Positions 7,092 to 12,582 of a stretch of 13,613 nt of DNA are shown piece by piece (positions within the stretch are counted from its first letter, which is position 1; every line of letters starts with the position of its first letter). The stretch lies in contig CANPZQ010000040.1 in the NCBI GenBank assembly GCA_947588775.1, positions 1 through 13,613 of the forward strand, read 5' to 3'. The position numbers and the translations under genes are program-made. The stretch is from an uncultured Clostridia bacterium. Its GTDB lineage: Bacteria > Bacillota > Clostridia > Oscillospirales > Ruminococcaceae. The notes below the pieces were generated by a model. The model searched no databases, was not told the DNA's origin, and saw nothing but the letters and a program-made list of their open reading frames with translations.

Positions 7092-7172
7092 CGCGGGGAG
7101 GGGAGCGGGGAGGGTGGGCGGGTGGGACCTGGGCACCGATGGAAGCCGCGAAAGGAGCTCCCCGCCCCGCGC
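7091..7172 (+). repeat. Family-1 palindrome, G-rich strand forward
   Basis: The arm GCGCGGGGAGGGGAGC (7091-7106) pairs with 7157-7172 at 15 of 16 positions. The core at 7107-7126 has five G-runs with one-base loops. It begins on the last base of the pheA stop codon. Confidence 0.9.
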
Positions 7173-7213
7173 GGCGGTGTAGCTGAAAGCCCGCGAAGAG
7201 GTGCGCCGAGGAC

Positions 7214-7293
7214 GCGCGGCGAAGGAGCTGCCTCCTGCGCCCACCCACCCGCCCGCCCACCTTTCGCACTTCCTCCCCGCTCCTCCGCCGCGC
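7214..7293 (-). repeat. Family-1 palindrome, G-rich strand reverse
   Basis: The arm GCGCGGCGAAGGAGC pairs with GCTCCTCCGCCGCGC (7279-7293) at 14 of 15 positions. C-runs lie at 7240-7258, followed by CTTTCGCACTT. The 41 bp before it (7173-7213) do not match the hairpin linker of the other G-to-C pairs. Confidence 0.9.
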
Positions 7294-7313
7294 TGATTTC
7301 TGCGCACAGACAA

Positions 7314-7394
7314 GGCGCGGGAGGGCTGCGGTAGGGGTGGGCGGGTGGGACGCAGAAACTATGGCAGCCGTGAAAGGAGCAGGCCTCCCGCGCC
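7314..7394 (+). repeat. Family-1 palindrome, G-rich strand forward
   Basis: The arm GGCGCGGGAGGGCTGC (7314-7329) pairs with 7379-7394 at 15 of 16 positions. The core GGGGTGGGCGGGTGGG is at 7334-7349. It closely resembles the 5692 copy and starts the second 225 bp composite. Confidence 0.9.
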
Positions 7395-7459
7395 GGCCAA
7401 AGTGCCGCAAAGCCTCGGCTTTCGCAGACTGCAAAAACGCACTTTTCTGCGCAACCCCC
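7395..7459. repeat. Hairpin linker of composite repeat, copy 2
   Basis: GCAAAGCC-TC-GGCTTTCGC forms the same hairpin as in copy 1, with changed loop bases, and TTTTCTGCGCAACCCCC precedes the next palindrome. Confidence 0.75.
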
Positions 7460-7538
7460 GCGCGGCGAAGGAGCTGCTTCCTGCGCCCACCCACCCGCCC
7501 ACCCAATTTTCGCGCTTCCCCCCGCTCCTCCGCCGCGC
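7460..7538 (-). repeat. Family-1 palindrome, G-rich strand reverse
   Basis: The left arm is identical to that at 5838; the right arm at 7524-7538 pairs at 14 of 15 positions. The C-run core is at 7486-7504. It lies 58 bases before the bioY start. Confidence 0.9.
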
Positions 7539-7596
7539 TCCATCCCAAAACCAAACCAAAATAAAACCAACCCTACCTCAGAAAGGAGTCCCACAC

Positions 7597-8133
7597 ATGC
7601 AAAACCAAACAACCCGCACCGCAATCCGCCAAATGGCGTTGACAGGCGTTTTCGCCGCTCTCTTATGCGTAATCTCACCCTTCGCGATACCGATAGGCCC
7701 GGTGTCGATTACCCTTGCGACCTTCGGAGTTTACCTCTCGGGGGCGGTTCTCGGGCCGAAAAACGGCGCGGCCGCCGTCGCGATATATTTGCTGCTCGGC
7801 TTTGTCGGACTGCCGGTATTTTCCGGCTTTTCGGGAGGCTTCCAGCGGCTCTTCGGCCCGACCGGCGGCTACTTGGTCGGCTACATATTCGCCGCGCTCG
7901 TAACCGGGCTTTTTGTCGAAAAAATTTCAAAGCCGTGGTCGTCCGCCGCGGGAATGCTCCTCGGAACGGCGATTCTTTACGCCTTTGGGACGGCGTGGTT
8001 CTGCCTGATAAGCAAGACCGCGCTCCTTCCCGCGCTCATGGCCTGCGTAGTCCCGTTTTTACCCGGCGACGCCCTGAAAATCGTCTGCGCGGCGGTTTTG
8101 GGGGACAGGCTGAGAAGGTTTGTGAATCGGTGA
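7597..8133 (+). CDS. bioY: BioY, biotin ECF-transporter substrate component
   Basis: A 178-residue membrane protein that captures biotin for energy-coupling-factor transport. It probably works with a shared EcfA/A'/T module encoded elsewhere, since none is in the window. About six hydrophobic helices are visible. The family signature FGPTGGYLVGY is at 86-96, the N-terminal RTAIRQMALTGVFAALLCV helix is typical of S components, and PFLPGDALKIV is near 153. The start is the ATG eight bases after AAAGGAG (7582-7588); the same frame continues upstream to 7345 through repeats only. No biotin-repressor (BirA-type) operator was recognised in the leader. A terminator follows directly, making it the last gene of the left block. 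Uptake without nearby bio genes suggests scavenging, which is inference. Confidence 0.95.
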   Translation: MQNQTTRTAIRQMALTGVFAALLCVISPFAIPIGPVSITLATFGVYLSGAVLGPKNGAAAVAIYLLLGFVGLPVFSGFSGGFQRLFGPTGGYLVGYIFAALVTGLFVEKISKPWSSAAGMLLGTAILYAFGTAWFCLISKTALLPALMACVVPFLPGDALKIVCAAVLGDRLRRFVNR

Positions 8134-8146
8134 TGTATATGATGTT

Positions 8147-8190
8147 CGGCGGCGCGGTTTCGGGAGGGCTGCGCCGCCGGATTTTTGTAT
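8147..8190 (+). terminator. Rho-independent terminator after bioY
   Basis: CGGCGGCGC (8147-8155) pairs exactly with GCGCCGCCG (8171-8179) across a 15-base loop, followed by GATTTTTGTATTGTTT. It starts 13 bases after the bioY stop. Confidence 0.8.
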
Positions 8191-8264
8191 TGTTTCCTGT
8201 TTCGGCGGGGGTGCTTTTTATGGATGTCGTCAAATTCCGACACAATCTATCCTCCAACTCCCTT

Positions 8265-8375
8265 GGAGTGTCCATTTTAACCACATTATAAAATTGCTTT
8301 GCATGATGATTCGCCGCTACTAACCGCTTTCCATTAACTGCTTTGGGCTTAAATGTGGGCGGATGGGCCACTCCC
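8265..8375. repeat. AT-richer palindromic tandem repeat, copy 1
   Basis: It begins GGAGTGTCC and ends GGCCACTCCC, with a second inner pair CCACAT (8281-8286)/ATGTGG (8353-8358). The interior includes CTAACCGCTTTCC. Copy 2 has the same order of blocks. It is noncoding in all frames, much richer in AT than the family-1 repeats, and unrelated to them. Confidence 0.75.
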
Positions 8376-8383
8376 AAATCATG

Positions 8384-8493
8384 GGAGTGTCCGTTCCGCC
8401 ACATCATAAAAATTTTTTACCTGACGCTTCTGCGTTATTAACCTCTTTCCGCCTCACACTTTTTGCTTAAATGTGGCCGTTTCGGCCACTCCC
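8384..8493. repeat. AT-richer palindromic tandem repeat, copy 2
   Basis: GGGAGTGTCC...GGCCACTCCC ends with the inner CCACAT (8399-8404)/ATGTGG (8470-8475) pair. It shares TTAACCTCTTTCC and GCTTAAATGTGG with copy 1. The period between copies is 119 bases. At the junction, CACTCCC-AAATCAT-GGGAGTG could form its own hairpin. It ends 16 bases before the queT -35 box. Confidence 0.75.
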
Positions 8494-8509
8494 GAAATCA
8501 ATCTCCCCC

Positions 8510-8539
8510 TTGACACCCACCCCCATCATATGCTAAACT
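8510..8539 (+). promoter_or_regulatory. Sigma-A promoter of queT
   Basis: TTGACA at 8510-8515, an 18-base spacer, and an extended -10 TGC-TAAACT (box 8534-8539). Initiation near 8545-8547 would begin the transcript right at the riboswitch stem. Confidence 0.75.
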
Positions 8540-8546
8540 ATTTCCA

Positions 8547-8590
8547 CGGGGTGTTCCTTGATAACCACCCCGAATCTAAAAAACAAGGGG
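8547..8590 (+). promoter_or_regulatory. preQ1-I riboswitch (translational)
   Basis: Stem P1 CGGGGTG (8547-8553)/CACCCCG (8566-8572) encloses a loop containing CCTTG. An A-rich tail, CTAAAAAACAAGG, follows. CCTTG (8556-8560) is complementary to CAAGG (8584-8588), the H-type pseudoknot of this class, and CAAGG overlaps the Shine-Dalgarno AAGGGG (8585-8590) eight bases before the queT ATG. Ligand binding should therefore block translation when preQ1 is plentiful. The downstream gene is a queuosine-precursor transporter, which fits this ligand. The layout is like the Thermoanaerobacter tengcongensis example. Confidence 0.9.
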
Positions 8591-8598
8591 ATAATATT

Positions 8599-9096
8599 AT
8601 GTCCGAAAAAGGGTTCAGTCAAAAGGTTACGGCGGGGCGGCTCGCGAAGCTGGCGGCGGTGGCGGCGGTTTACGTCGCGCTGACCTACGCGCTCGGGTTC
8701 ATGTCCTACATGGGCGTTCAGTTTCGGGTGGCGGAGGTGCTCATGCTCCTCTGCTTCTACCGGAAGGACTACGGAATTTCGCTGATTGTCGGCTGCTTTA
8801 TCGCGAACATCTTCAGCCCGATGATGCTGATGGATATGATTTTCGGCACCTCGGCGACAATCCTTGCGGTTCTGCTGATTTACTTAAGCCCGAACCTTCT
8901 GATTGCCTCCTTCGCGCCGGTTCTCACCAACGCCGTTATCGTCGGGGCGGAGCTCACCGTGAGCTTTCACACGCCGTTCTGGCTCAACGCGCTTCAGGTC
9001 GCCGCGGGCGAATTTGTCTGCGTTTCGGTCGTCGGGGTCGCGGCATTCAAGCTTCTTGAAAAGAACGCCGCGTTCATGCGCCTGATTACCCGGTAA
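8599..9096 (+). CDS. queT: QueT, queuosine-precursor ECF transporter component
   Basis: A 165-residue membrane S component that imports a queuosine precursor (preQ0/preQ1 class) with a shared ECF energizing module. Recognisable blocks are the N-terminal KVTAGRLAKLAAVAAVYVALTYAL helix, MGVQFRVAEVLMLLCFY (39-54), GCFIANIFSPMMLMDMIFGTSATI (65-88) and GEFVCVSVVG near 137, all typical of the QueT family; five to six helices. The start is the ATG after the riboswitch-controlled AAGGGG. An in-frame ATG at 8473 lies upstream of the promoter and is not used. No que biosynthesis genes are nearby, so the cell may depend on salvage (inference). Confidence 0.95.
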   Translation: MSEKGFSQKVTAGRLAKLAAVAAVYVALTYALGFMSYMGVQFRVAEVLMLLCFYRKDYGISLIVGCFIANIFSPMMLMDMIFGTSATILAVLLIYLSPNLLIASFAPVLTNAVIVGAELTVSFHTPFWLNALQVAAGEFVCVSVVGVAAFKLLEKNAAFMRLITR

Positions 9097-9136
9097 AAAA
9101 ATTTTTGCGGGAGGTGCAATATTTCGCCCCTCCCGC
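9097..9136 (-). terminator. Possible terminator for hicB transcript
   Basis: Read on the - strand, GCGGGAGG (9136-9129) pairs with CCTCCCGC (9114-9107), followed by AAAAATTTTTTT. The U-run starts five bases after the stem, so efficiency is uncertain. On the + strand no U-run follows. Confidence 0.4.
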
Positions 9137-9192
9137 GCGTATTATCAGTGAGATTCGGGTCAGGTTTCTGCCGGCTCTCCGATTACGTTTCA

Positions 9193-9222
9193 CCCCCTGC
9201 GCCGCAGGGGGATTTTTTATTT
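9193..9222 (+). terminator. Rho-independent terminator of queT
   Basis: CCCCCTGC-GCC-GCAGGGGG (9193-9211) is a perfect eight-pair stem followed by ATTTTTTATTT. The U-run overlaps the end of the opposing hicB gene, so the convergent pair shares this boundary. Confidence 0.9.
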
Positions 9223-9612
9223 GTCCGCGATTTTCAGTTCCCTTTTTAATGCGTTTTGCAGTGCCTGAGAAAAGTTTATATTCGCCTTTTCGGCTTCATA
9301 GCAGAGCCAGCCCGGAAGAGTGCAGTTCTTCTTTACGGTCCGCATTTCGTTCTTGCGGCGGTATTCCGAAAAATCAACGTCAACGAGGGAAACGACCTCG
9401 CCGCCGGCGGGTTTGACCTCGTTTATCGCGCTCGCGGCGGGAATTTCCTTACCGTCGTCCTCCATGTCGATTCCCATCAGCCCGATGGCGTCCCGCGCCA
9501 TTTCTATGGCCTCCGCAAGGCTGTCGCCCTGAGTGTTTATGTTAAAATCGGGGATAAACACCGTGAATCCCGTTTCGTCAGGCGTTAAAATCACGGGATA
9601 ACAGTTTTTCAT
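9217..9612 (-). CDS. HicB-family antitoxin, no HicA partner
   Basis: 131 residues. The N-terminal half (about 3-60) is the HicB partial RNase H-like fold: YPVILTPDETGFTVFIPDFNINTQGDSLAEAIEMARDAIG. The C-terminal part (about 97-131), KKNCTLPGWLCYEAEKANINFSQALQNALKREL, is a ribbon-helix-helix-type DNA-binding segment. HicB neutralises the mRNA interferase HicA and represses its own promoter. The start is the ATG (complement of 9610-9612) five bases after AAAGGAGG. The operon has no room for hicA: terminators lie on both sides, and no HicA-like frame was seen. It may be an orphan antitoxin, a stand-alone regulator, or the remnant of a lost toxin locus. Confidence 0.88.
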   Translation of the reverse strand: MKNCYPVILTPDETGFTVFIPDFNINTQGDSLAEAIEMARDAIGLMGIDMEDDGKEIPAASAINEVKPAGGEVVSLVDVDFSEYRRKNEMRTVKKNCTLPGWLCYEAEKANINFSQALQNALKRELKIADK

Positions 9613-9635
9613 ATGAGCCTCCTTTGATATACGCA

Positions 9636-9664
9636 ATAATACGCCCTTAATGCGTATTTGTCAA
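9636..9664 (-). promoter_or_regulatory. hicB promoter with palindromic operator
   Basis: On the - strand: TTGACA (complement of 9659-9664), exactly 17 bases, then TATTAT (complement of 9636-9641). Between and overlapping the boxes, AATACGC (9638-9644) and GCGTATT (9652-9658) form a perfect inverted repeat around seven bases. A third ATACGC at 9629-9634 lies between the -10 and the ribosome site. The position fits autorepression by the HicB ribbon-helix-helix domain. Confidence 0.75.
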
Positions 9665-9674
9665 GCATTTTACA

Positions 9675-9715
9675 ATAAAAAACCGCCCGCCCCATAAATT
9701 TCATGGCAGGCGGGC
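9675..9715 (-). terminator. Rho-independent terminator of MATE-radC-like operon
   Basis: Read on the - strand: GCCCGCC (9715-9709), CCAT...ATGG inner pairs, then GGCGGGC (9691-9685), then GGTTTTTTATTG. The hairpin overlaps the last codons and the TGA of the RadC-like gene. Confidence 0.85.
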
Positions 9716-10378
9716 GCAGGAATATTCCGAAAGGCCCGTTCCGTTGAAGCAGTAAATTCCACGGATATTGATTCCGAGCTTTGCGGCGCGGGATTCGGCT
9801 TCGGCGGCGGATTTTTTGTAGGCTTCGGGAGGGGTTTCGGAGATTACGGGGCAGACAGCGAGGATTACCTCGCCGGATTTCGGGAGATTTGGGGAGGCGA
9901 GGGCTTCCCCGAAGGGGTTTTCGGGGTTTAAATCATACCGCTGGGCGGAGAGGATTCTCCGGTTTTCGTCGAGGATATACATGACGAGAAAATCGCGGCT
10001 GCTGCCCTTACAGAACCTCTCGGTTACAAGCTTTATCTGTGAATCGCAGTCGAGCCGCTCTCCCCAATCGGGGCTGCCCGGGCCGTATATGTCCAAGAGT
10101 TGGAACGCCGCCTTTAAATAACGGACAGCCTCGGGGTATCCGCCGACGGTTTCGATAAGCTCGTCAAGCGGCGCGTGGACCGCTGTCCAGACGCTCGGGT
10201 ATCTGTCGGTGAGCCTTTTTGCGATGATTTTGTTTTCGGGGCAGCCCGCGACATAGTATAAAAACGCCTGAAGCATTTCGAGCTGGCTGAAGCCGCGAAA
10301 ATCCCCCTGTTCAAAATATCTCTCCAAAAGCGCGCTTGTTTCTTCGTCAATAGGGAGCCGCGACGAGGTTTTGAACAT
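9701..10378 (-). CDS. RadC-like protein with degenerate JAB/MPN domain
   Basis: 225 residues resembling RadC (UPF0758). The N-terminal helical part (about 12-95), LLERYFEQGDFRGFSQLEMLQAFLYYVAG...RYPSVWTAVHAPLDELIETVGG, matches the RadC helix-hairpin-helix region. The C-terminal part has the JAB strand order (SRDFLVMYILDENRRILSAQRY at 127-148; LGINIRGIYCFNGTGLSEYS at 201-220). Where RadC has HNHPSG and the following Asp, this protein has AVCPVISETP (174-183), so the zinc-binding site is missing and metalloprotease-type activity is unlikely. The start is fixed by GGAGGGG before the ATG, inside the end of the MATE gene, with only three bases between the genes. Translation is probably coupled. 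The exact role of RadC-type proteins in DNA metabolism is unsettled. Confidence 0.8.
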   Translation of the reverse strand: MFKTSSRLPIDEETSALLERYFEQGDFRGFSQLEMLQAFLYYVAGCPENKIIAKRLTDRYPSVWTAVHAPLDELIETVGGYPEAVRYLKAAFQLLDIYGPGSPDWGERLDCDSQIKLVTERFCKGSSRDFLVMYILDENRRILSAQRYDLNPENPFGEALASPNLPKSGEVILAVCPVISETPPEAYKKSAAEAESRAAKLGINIRGIYCFNGTGLSEYSCARLP

Positions 10379-10381
10379 TTT

Positions 10382-11797
10382 TTACCCCTCCGCGTTGAGC
10401 CTGCCCTCGAGGGCGGCTCGTTTTTTTGCTATCCTGTAGAAGATTACGAAGCAGAATACATGCACGCAGACCGCCATTGTCCAGCTTATCGGGTAGGAGA
10501 TATAGAGCACTCTCAGGGAATCCTCGGGGGCGGCTCCGCTTGCCTTGAAGTTCGCGAAAACGGTGTAAATCCAGACGATTCTCATTCCGCAGACGCAGAT
10601 AATCGAGTCGATTGTCGGTATAAGCGAGCGGCCTATTCCCCTGAGGAAGCCGACCATTACGTCCATCATTCCGCAGGTAAAATATGTAAGGCAGATTATA
10701 TTCATTCTTATAAGCCCGGCGGCGATTTCCTCGGGCTTGTCGGTGTAAATCCCCAAAAGCTGAGTGCCGAAGAGCTTTGCGAGGCACCCGAGCCCGAATC
10801 CCACGCCGAAAACGAGCGCGAGGCATTCAAAGGTCGCCTTTTTGATTCTTTTGAAGTTGCCCGCGCCGTAGTTCTGGCCGGTAAAGGTGATTGCCGCCTG
10901 ATAGAGCGAGTTCATCGCGTTGTAGATAAAGCCCTCGATGTTTGCGGCCGCGCCGTTTCCGCCCATTACCGCAGAGCCGAAGGCGTTTATTGAGCTTTGG
11001 ATAATTACGTTTGAAATAGAGAATATCGAGCCCTGGATTCCCGCCGGAAGGCCGACCGCGGCGATTCGCGCGAGCTTTTGCTTATAAATTCTAATTTTGC
11101 GGATATAAAGCCTGACGTCGCCGTCGGTATGCATGAGGCATATTATAATCAGCACGGCGGAGATGAGCTGTGAAATTATGGTTGCAAGCGCGACGCCCGC
11201 GACGTCCATATTAAACCCGATTACAAATACGAGGTTGAGGATTACGTTGACGATTCCCGAGAACATCAGGTAGTAGAGCGGGCGTTTTGTATCGCCGACA
11301 GCGCGCAGAATCGCGGCTCCGAAGTTGTATATCATGTTCGCGGGCGCGCCGATGAAGAAAATCTTCACATAGAGCGCGGAGAGGTCGATTACGTCCTCCG
11401 GCGAATCCATCAGCTCGAGCATTCCCCGCGAAGCAAAGAAGCCGAACAGCCCGACCGCGATACCGCTTATAATCGCGACGGCCATCGAGGTATGGACGGC
11501 TTCGGAAACGTCCTTTGACTTTCCCGCGCCGAAATACTGCGCGACGAGCACCGACGCGCCGATTGAAAGGCCCATGAAAACGTTGACGATAAGGTTAATC
11601 AGCGAGCCGGTCGAGCTTACCGCCGCGAGGGCGTTGTCGCTTCCGTAACGGCCCACGACGACGATGTCGGCGGCGTTGTAGAGGAGCTGCAGGGTTCCCG
11701 TCAGAAGCAGAGGAATTGTGAACCGGACGATGTTCGGCAGAATCGCGCCGGAGGTCATGTCGATAGTGTTGGATTTTTGGCGTAAAGAGAGTTTCAC
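10382..11797 (-). CDS. MATE-family multidrug/sodium antiporter
   Basis: A 471-residue, 12-helix MATE exporter of the NorM/DinF-like group, which expels cationic drugs or metabolites in exchange for Na+ or H+. Signs are the N-terminal SGAILPNIVRFTIPLLLTGTLQLLYNAADIVVVGRYG, the paired halves (GAAILRAVGDTKRPLYYLMFSGIVNVILNLV in the first, GFLRGIGRSLIPTIDSIICVCGMRIVWIY in the second) and VAQYFGAGK/GQNYGAGNF after helices 2 and 8. The start is taken as GTG seven bases after GGAAG; ATG codons upstream (11860) fall in the promoter, and the internal ATG (MTSG) has no ribosome site. It is first in an operon with the RadC-like gene. The substrate cannot be read from sequence. Confidence 0.95.
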   Translation of the reverse strand: MKLSLRQKSNTIDMTSGAILPNIVRFTIPLLLTGTLQLLYNAADIVVVGRYGSDNALAAVSSTGSLINLIVNVFMGLSIGASVLVAQYFGAGKSKDVSEAVHTSMAVAIISGIAVGLFGFFASRGMLELMDSPEDVIDLSALYVKIFFIGAPANMIYNFGAAILRAVGDTKRPLYYLMFSGIVNVILNLVFVIGFNMDVAGVALATIISQLISAVLIIICLMHTDGDVRLYIRKIRIYKQKLARIAAVGLPAGIQGSIFSISNVIIQSSINAFGSAVMGGNGAAANIEGFIYNAMNSLYQAAITFTGQNYGAGNFKRIKKATFECLALVFGVGFGLGCLAKLFGTQLLGIYTDKPEEIAAGLIRMNIICLTYFTCGMMDVMVGFLRGIGRSLIPTIDSIICVCGMRIVWIYTVFANFKASGAAPEDSLRVLYISYPISWTMAVCVHVFCFVIFYRIAKKRAALEGRLNAEG

Positions 11798-11826
11798 AGA
11801 ATCACTTCCAGAAAAAATTCGGTTAA

Positions 11827-11860
11827 GAGTAATATTACTCCATTGCCGCGCGGTTTTCAA
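11827..11860 (-). promoter_or_regulatory. MATE operon promoter with palindromic -10 region
   Basis: On the - strand: TTGAAA (complement of 11855-11860), 17 bases, TAATAT (complement of 11832-11837). The -10 box is centred in the perfect 14-base palindrome GAGTAATATTACTC (11827-11840), a plausible repressor site. The initiation point would fall near 11825, within the untranslated leader. Confidence 0.7.
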
Positions 11861-11861
11861 T

Positions 11862-12055
11862 AGGTTTTGACATATTCTCCGAAACAGTCAAAAAAAGCGG
11901 GTTTGGGTGCGGTTTTTAGTGCAAAAGTATGGGTGAGAGGGGGGAGAACATTAATTGCGTTAAAGAGTGACGGAGGGGCGAGGTAGCTTGGAGCTGTGCG
12001 GACAGATTAGAGTTGGTCAAAATTTGTGTGGGTGGCGCGATTTTCGTGGGGAAAG
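11862..12055. other. Intergenic stretch with no recognised feature
   Basis: G/T-biased sequence upstream of the MATE promoter. Reading frames here are short and lack ribosome sites. I see no RNA gene, promoter or repeat match; a G-run tract is at 11931-11946. Confidence 0.6.
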
Positions 12056-12116
12056 GCCTGAGCCTCACCCATCCCCGCTTCGCCTGCGGCTCCGGGGGAC
12101 GGGATTCGGCTCAGGC
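12056..12116 (-). repeat. Family-2 palindrome
   Basis: Arms GCCTGAGCC (12056-12064) and GGCTCAGGC (12108-12116) are identical to those at 2514-2574, in the opposite orientation by the internal CGGGATTCGG block. It sits 130 bases before a family-1 pair. Confidence 0.85.
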
Positions 12117-12246
12117 GGGGGAGGGGGCGCGCGGACAGAGGACAGAAGTCGGAAATCGGAAAACAGAGGGGTGAAGATGAAATTTTTTGTGTGTAGCCGA
12201 AGTTCGGGGATGAATTTTTTCTCTTTTTTGGGTTCTGCTGTGTGCC
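12117..12246. other. Purine-rich spacer, no gene seen
   Basis: It starts with a G-rich tract, then loosely repeated CGGAAATCGGAAAACAGAG-like units at 12145-12170, then an AT-rich part. It contains short frames without convincing starts. The purine-rich part may be a decayed relative of the pyrimidine linkers seen at 1056 and 2350 on the other strand, but the match is loose. Confidence 0.4.
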
Positions 12247-12330
12247 GGCGCGGCGAATGGGGCTGATGCCTGCGCCCACCCGCCCGCCCGCTAAACTTTC
12301 CCACTGACCTCCCGCCCCATTCGCCGCGCC
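12247..12330 (-). repeat. Family-1 palindrome, G-rich strand reverse
   Basis: The longest perfect arm: GGCGCGGCGAATGGGGC (12247-12263) complements 12314-12330 over 17 bases. C-runs lie at 12275-12289. Confidence 0.92.
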
Positions 12331-12352
12331 TACGATGGCAGCACCCAAACCG

Positions 12353-12435
12353 GCGCGGCGGAAAAAGCGGGGAATTACCGCGAAACCTTCATGGGTGGGC
12401 GGGTGGGACGCAGAAGGCAGCTTTTTCCGCCGCGC
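12353..12435 (+). repeat. Family-1 palindrome, G-rich strand forward
   Basis: The arm GCGCGGCGGAAAAAGC (12353-12368) is exactly complementary to 12420-12435. Relative to the copy at 1102, a G-to-A change in the left arm is matched by C-to-T in the right arm. The core GGGTGGGCGGGTGGG (12393-12407) has only one-base loops. Confidence 0.92.
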
Positions 12436-12522
12436 GGCCCTTCCTCACCATCCAAAAAATCCCCCGCCCCCCAAATTTCCCCCAATGTAAACAAAAGTTG
12501 CGCCCCTGAAAACCTTTGTTGA

Positions 12523-12551
12523 TTGACGCTTTATCCCATCTGAGGTATAAT
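12523..12551 (+). promoter_or_regulatory. Sigma-A promoter of xre gene
   Basis: TTGACG (12523-12528), a 17-base spacer, and a consensus TATAAT (12546-12551). The start of transcription near 12558 leaves a leader of about 25 bases. Confidence 0.85.
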
Positions 12552-12582
12552 CGTCACAGAAAAAATAAAGGAGGTCATGAAA

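Noticed and set aside
6021..7313. Long - strand open frame (430 codons) opposite pheA
   Set aside because: It is antisense to a well-supported PheA with three conserved domains, has no ribosome site, and its N-terminal part translates family-1 repeats; GC-rich codon bias explains the open frame.
9256..9588. + strand frame opposite hicB
   Set aside because: It is antisense to a HicB gene with a good promoter and ribosome site; it has no start signals of its own.
11967..12266. Gly/Arg-rich 99-codon frame upstream of xre
   Set aside because: It crosses a family-2 palindrome, lacks a credible start, and has no family resemblance.
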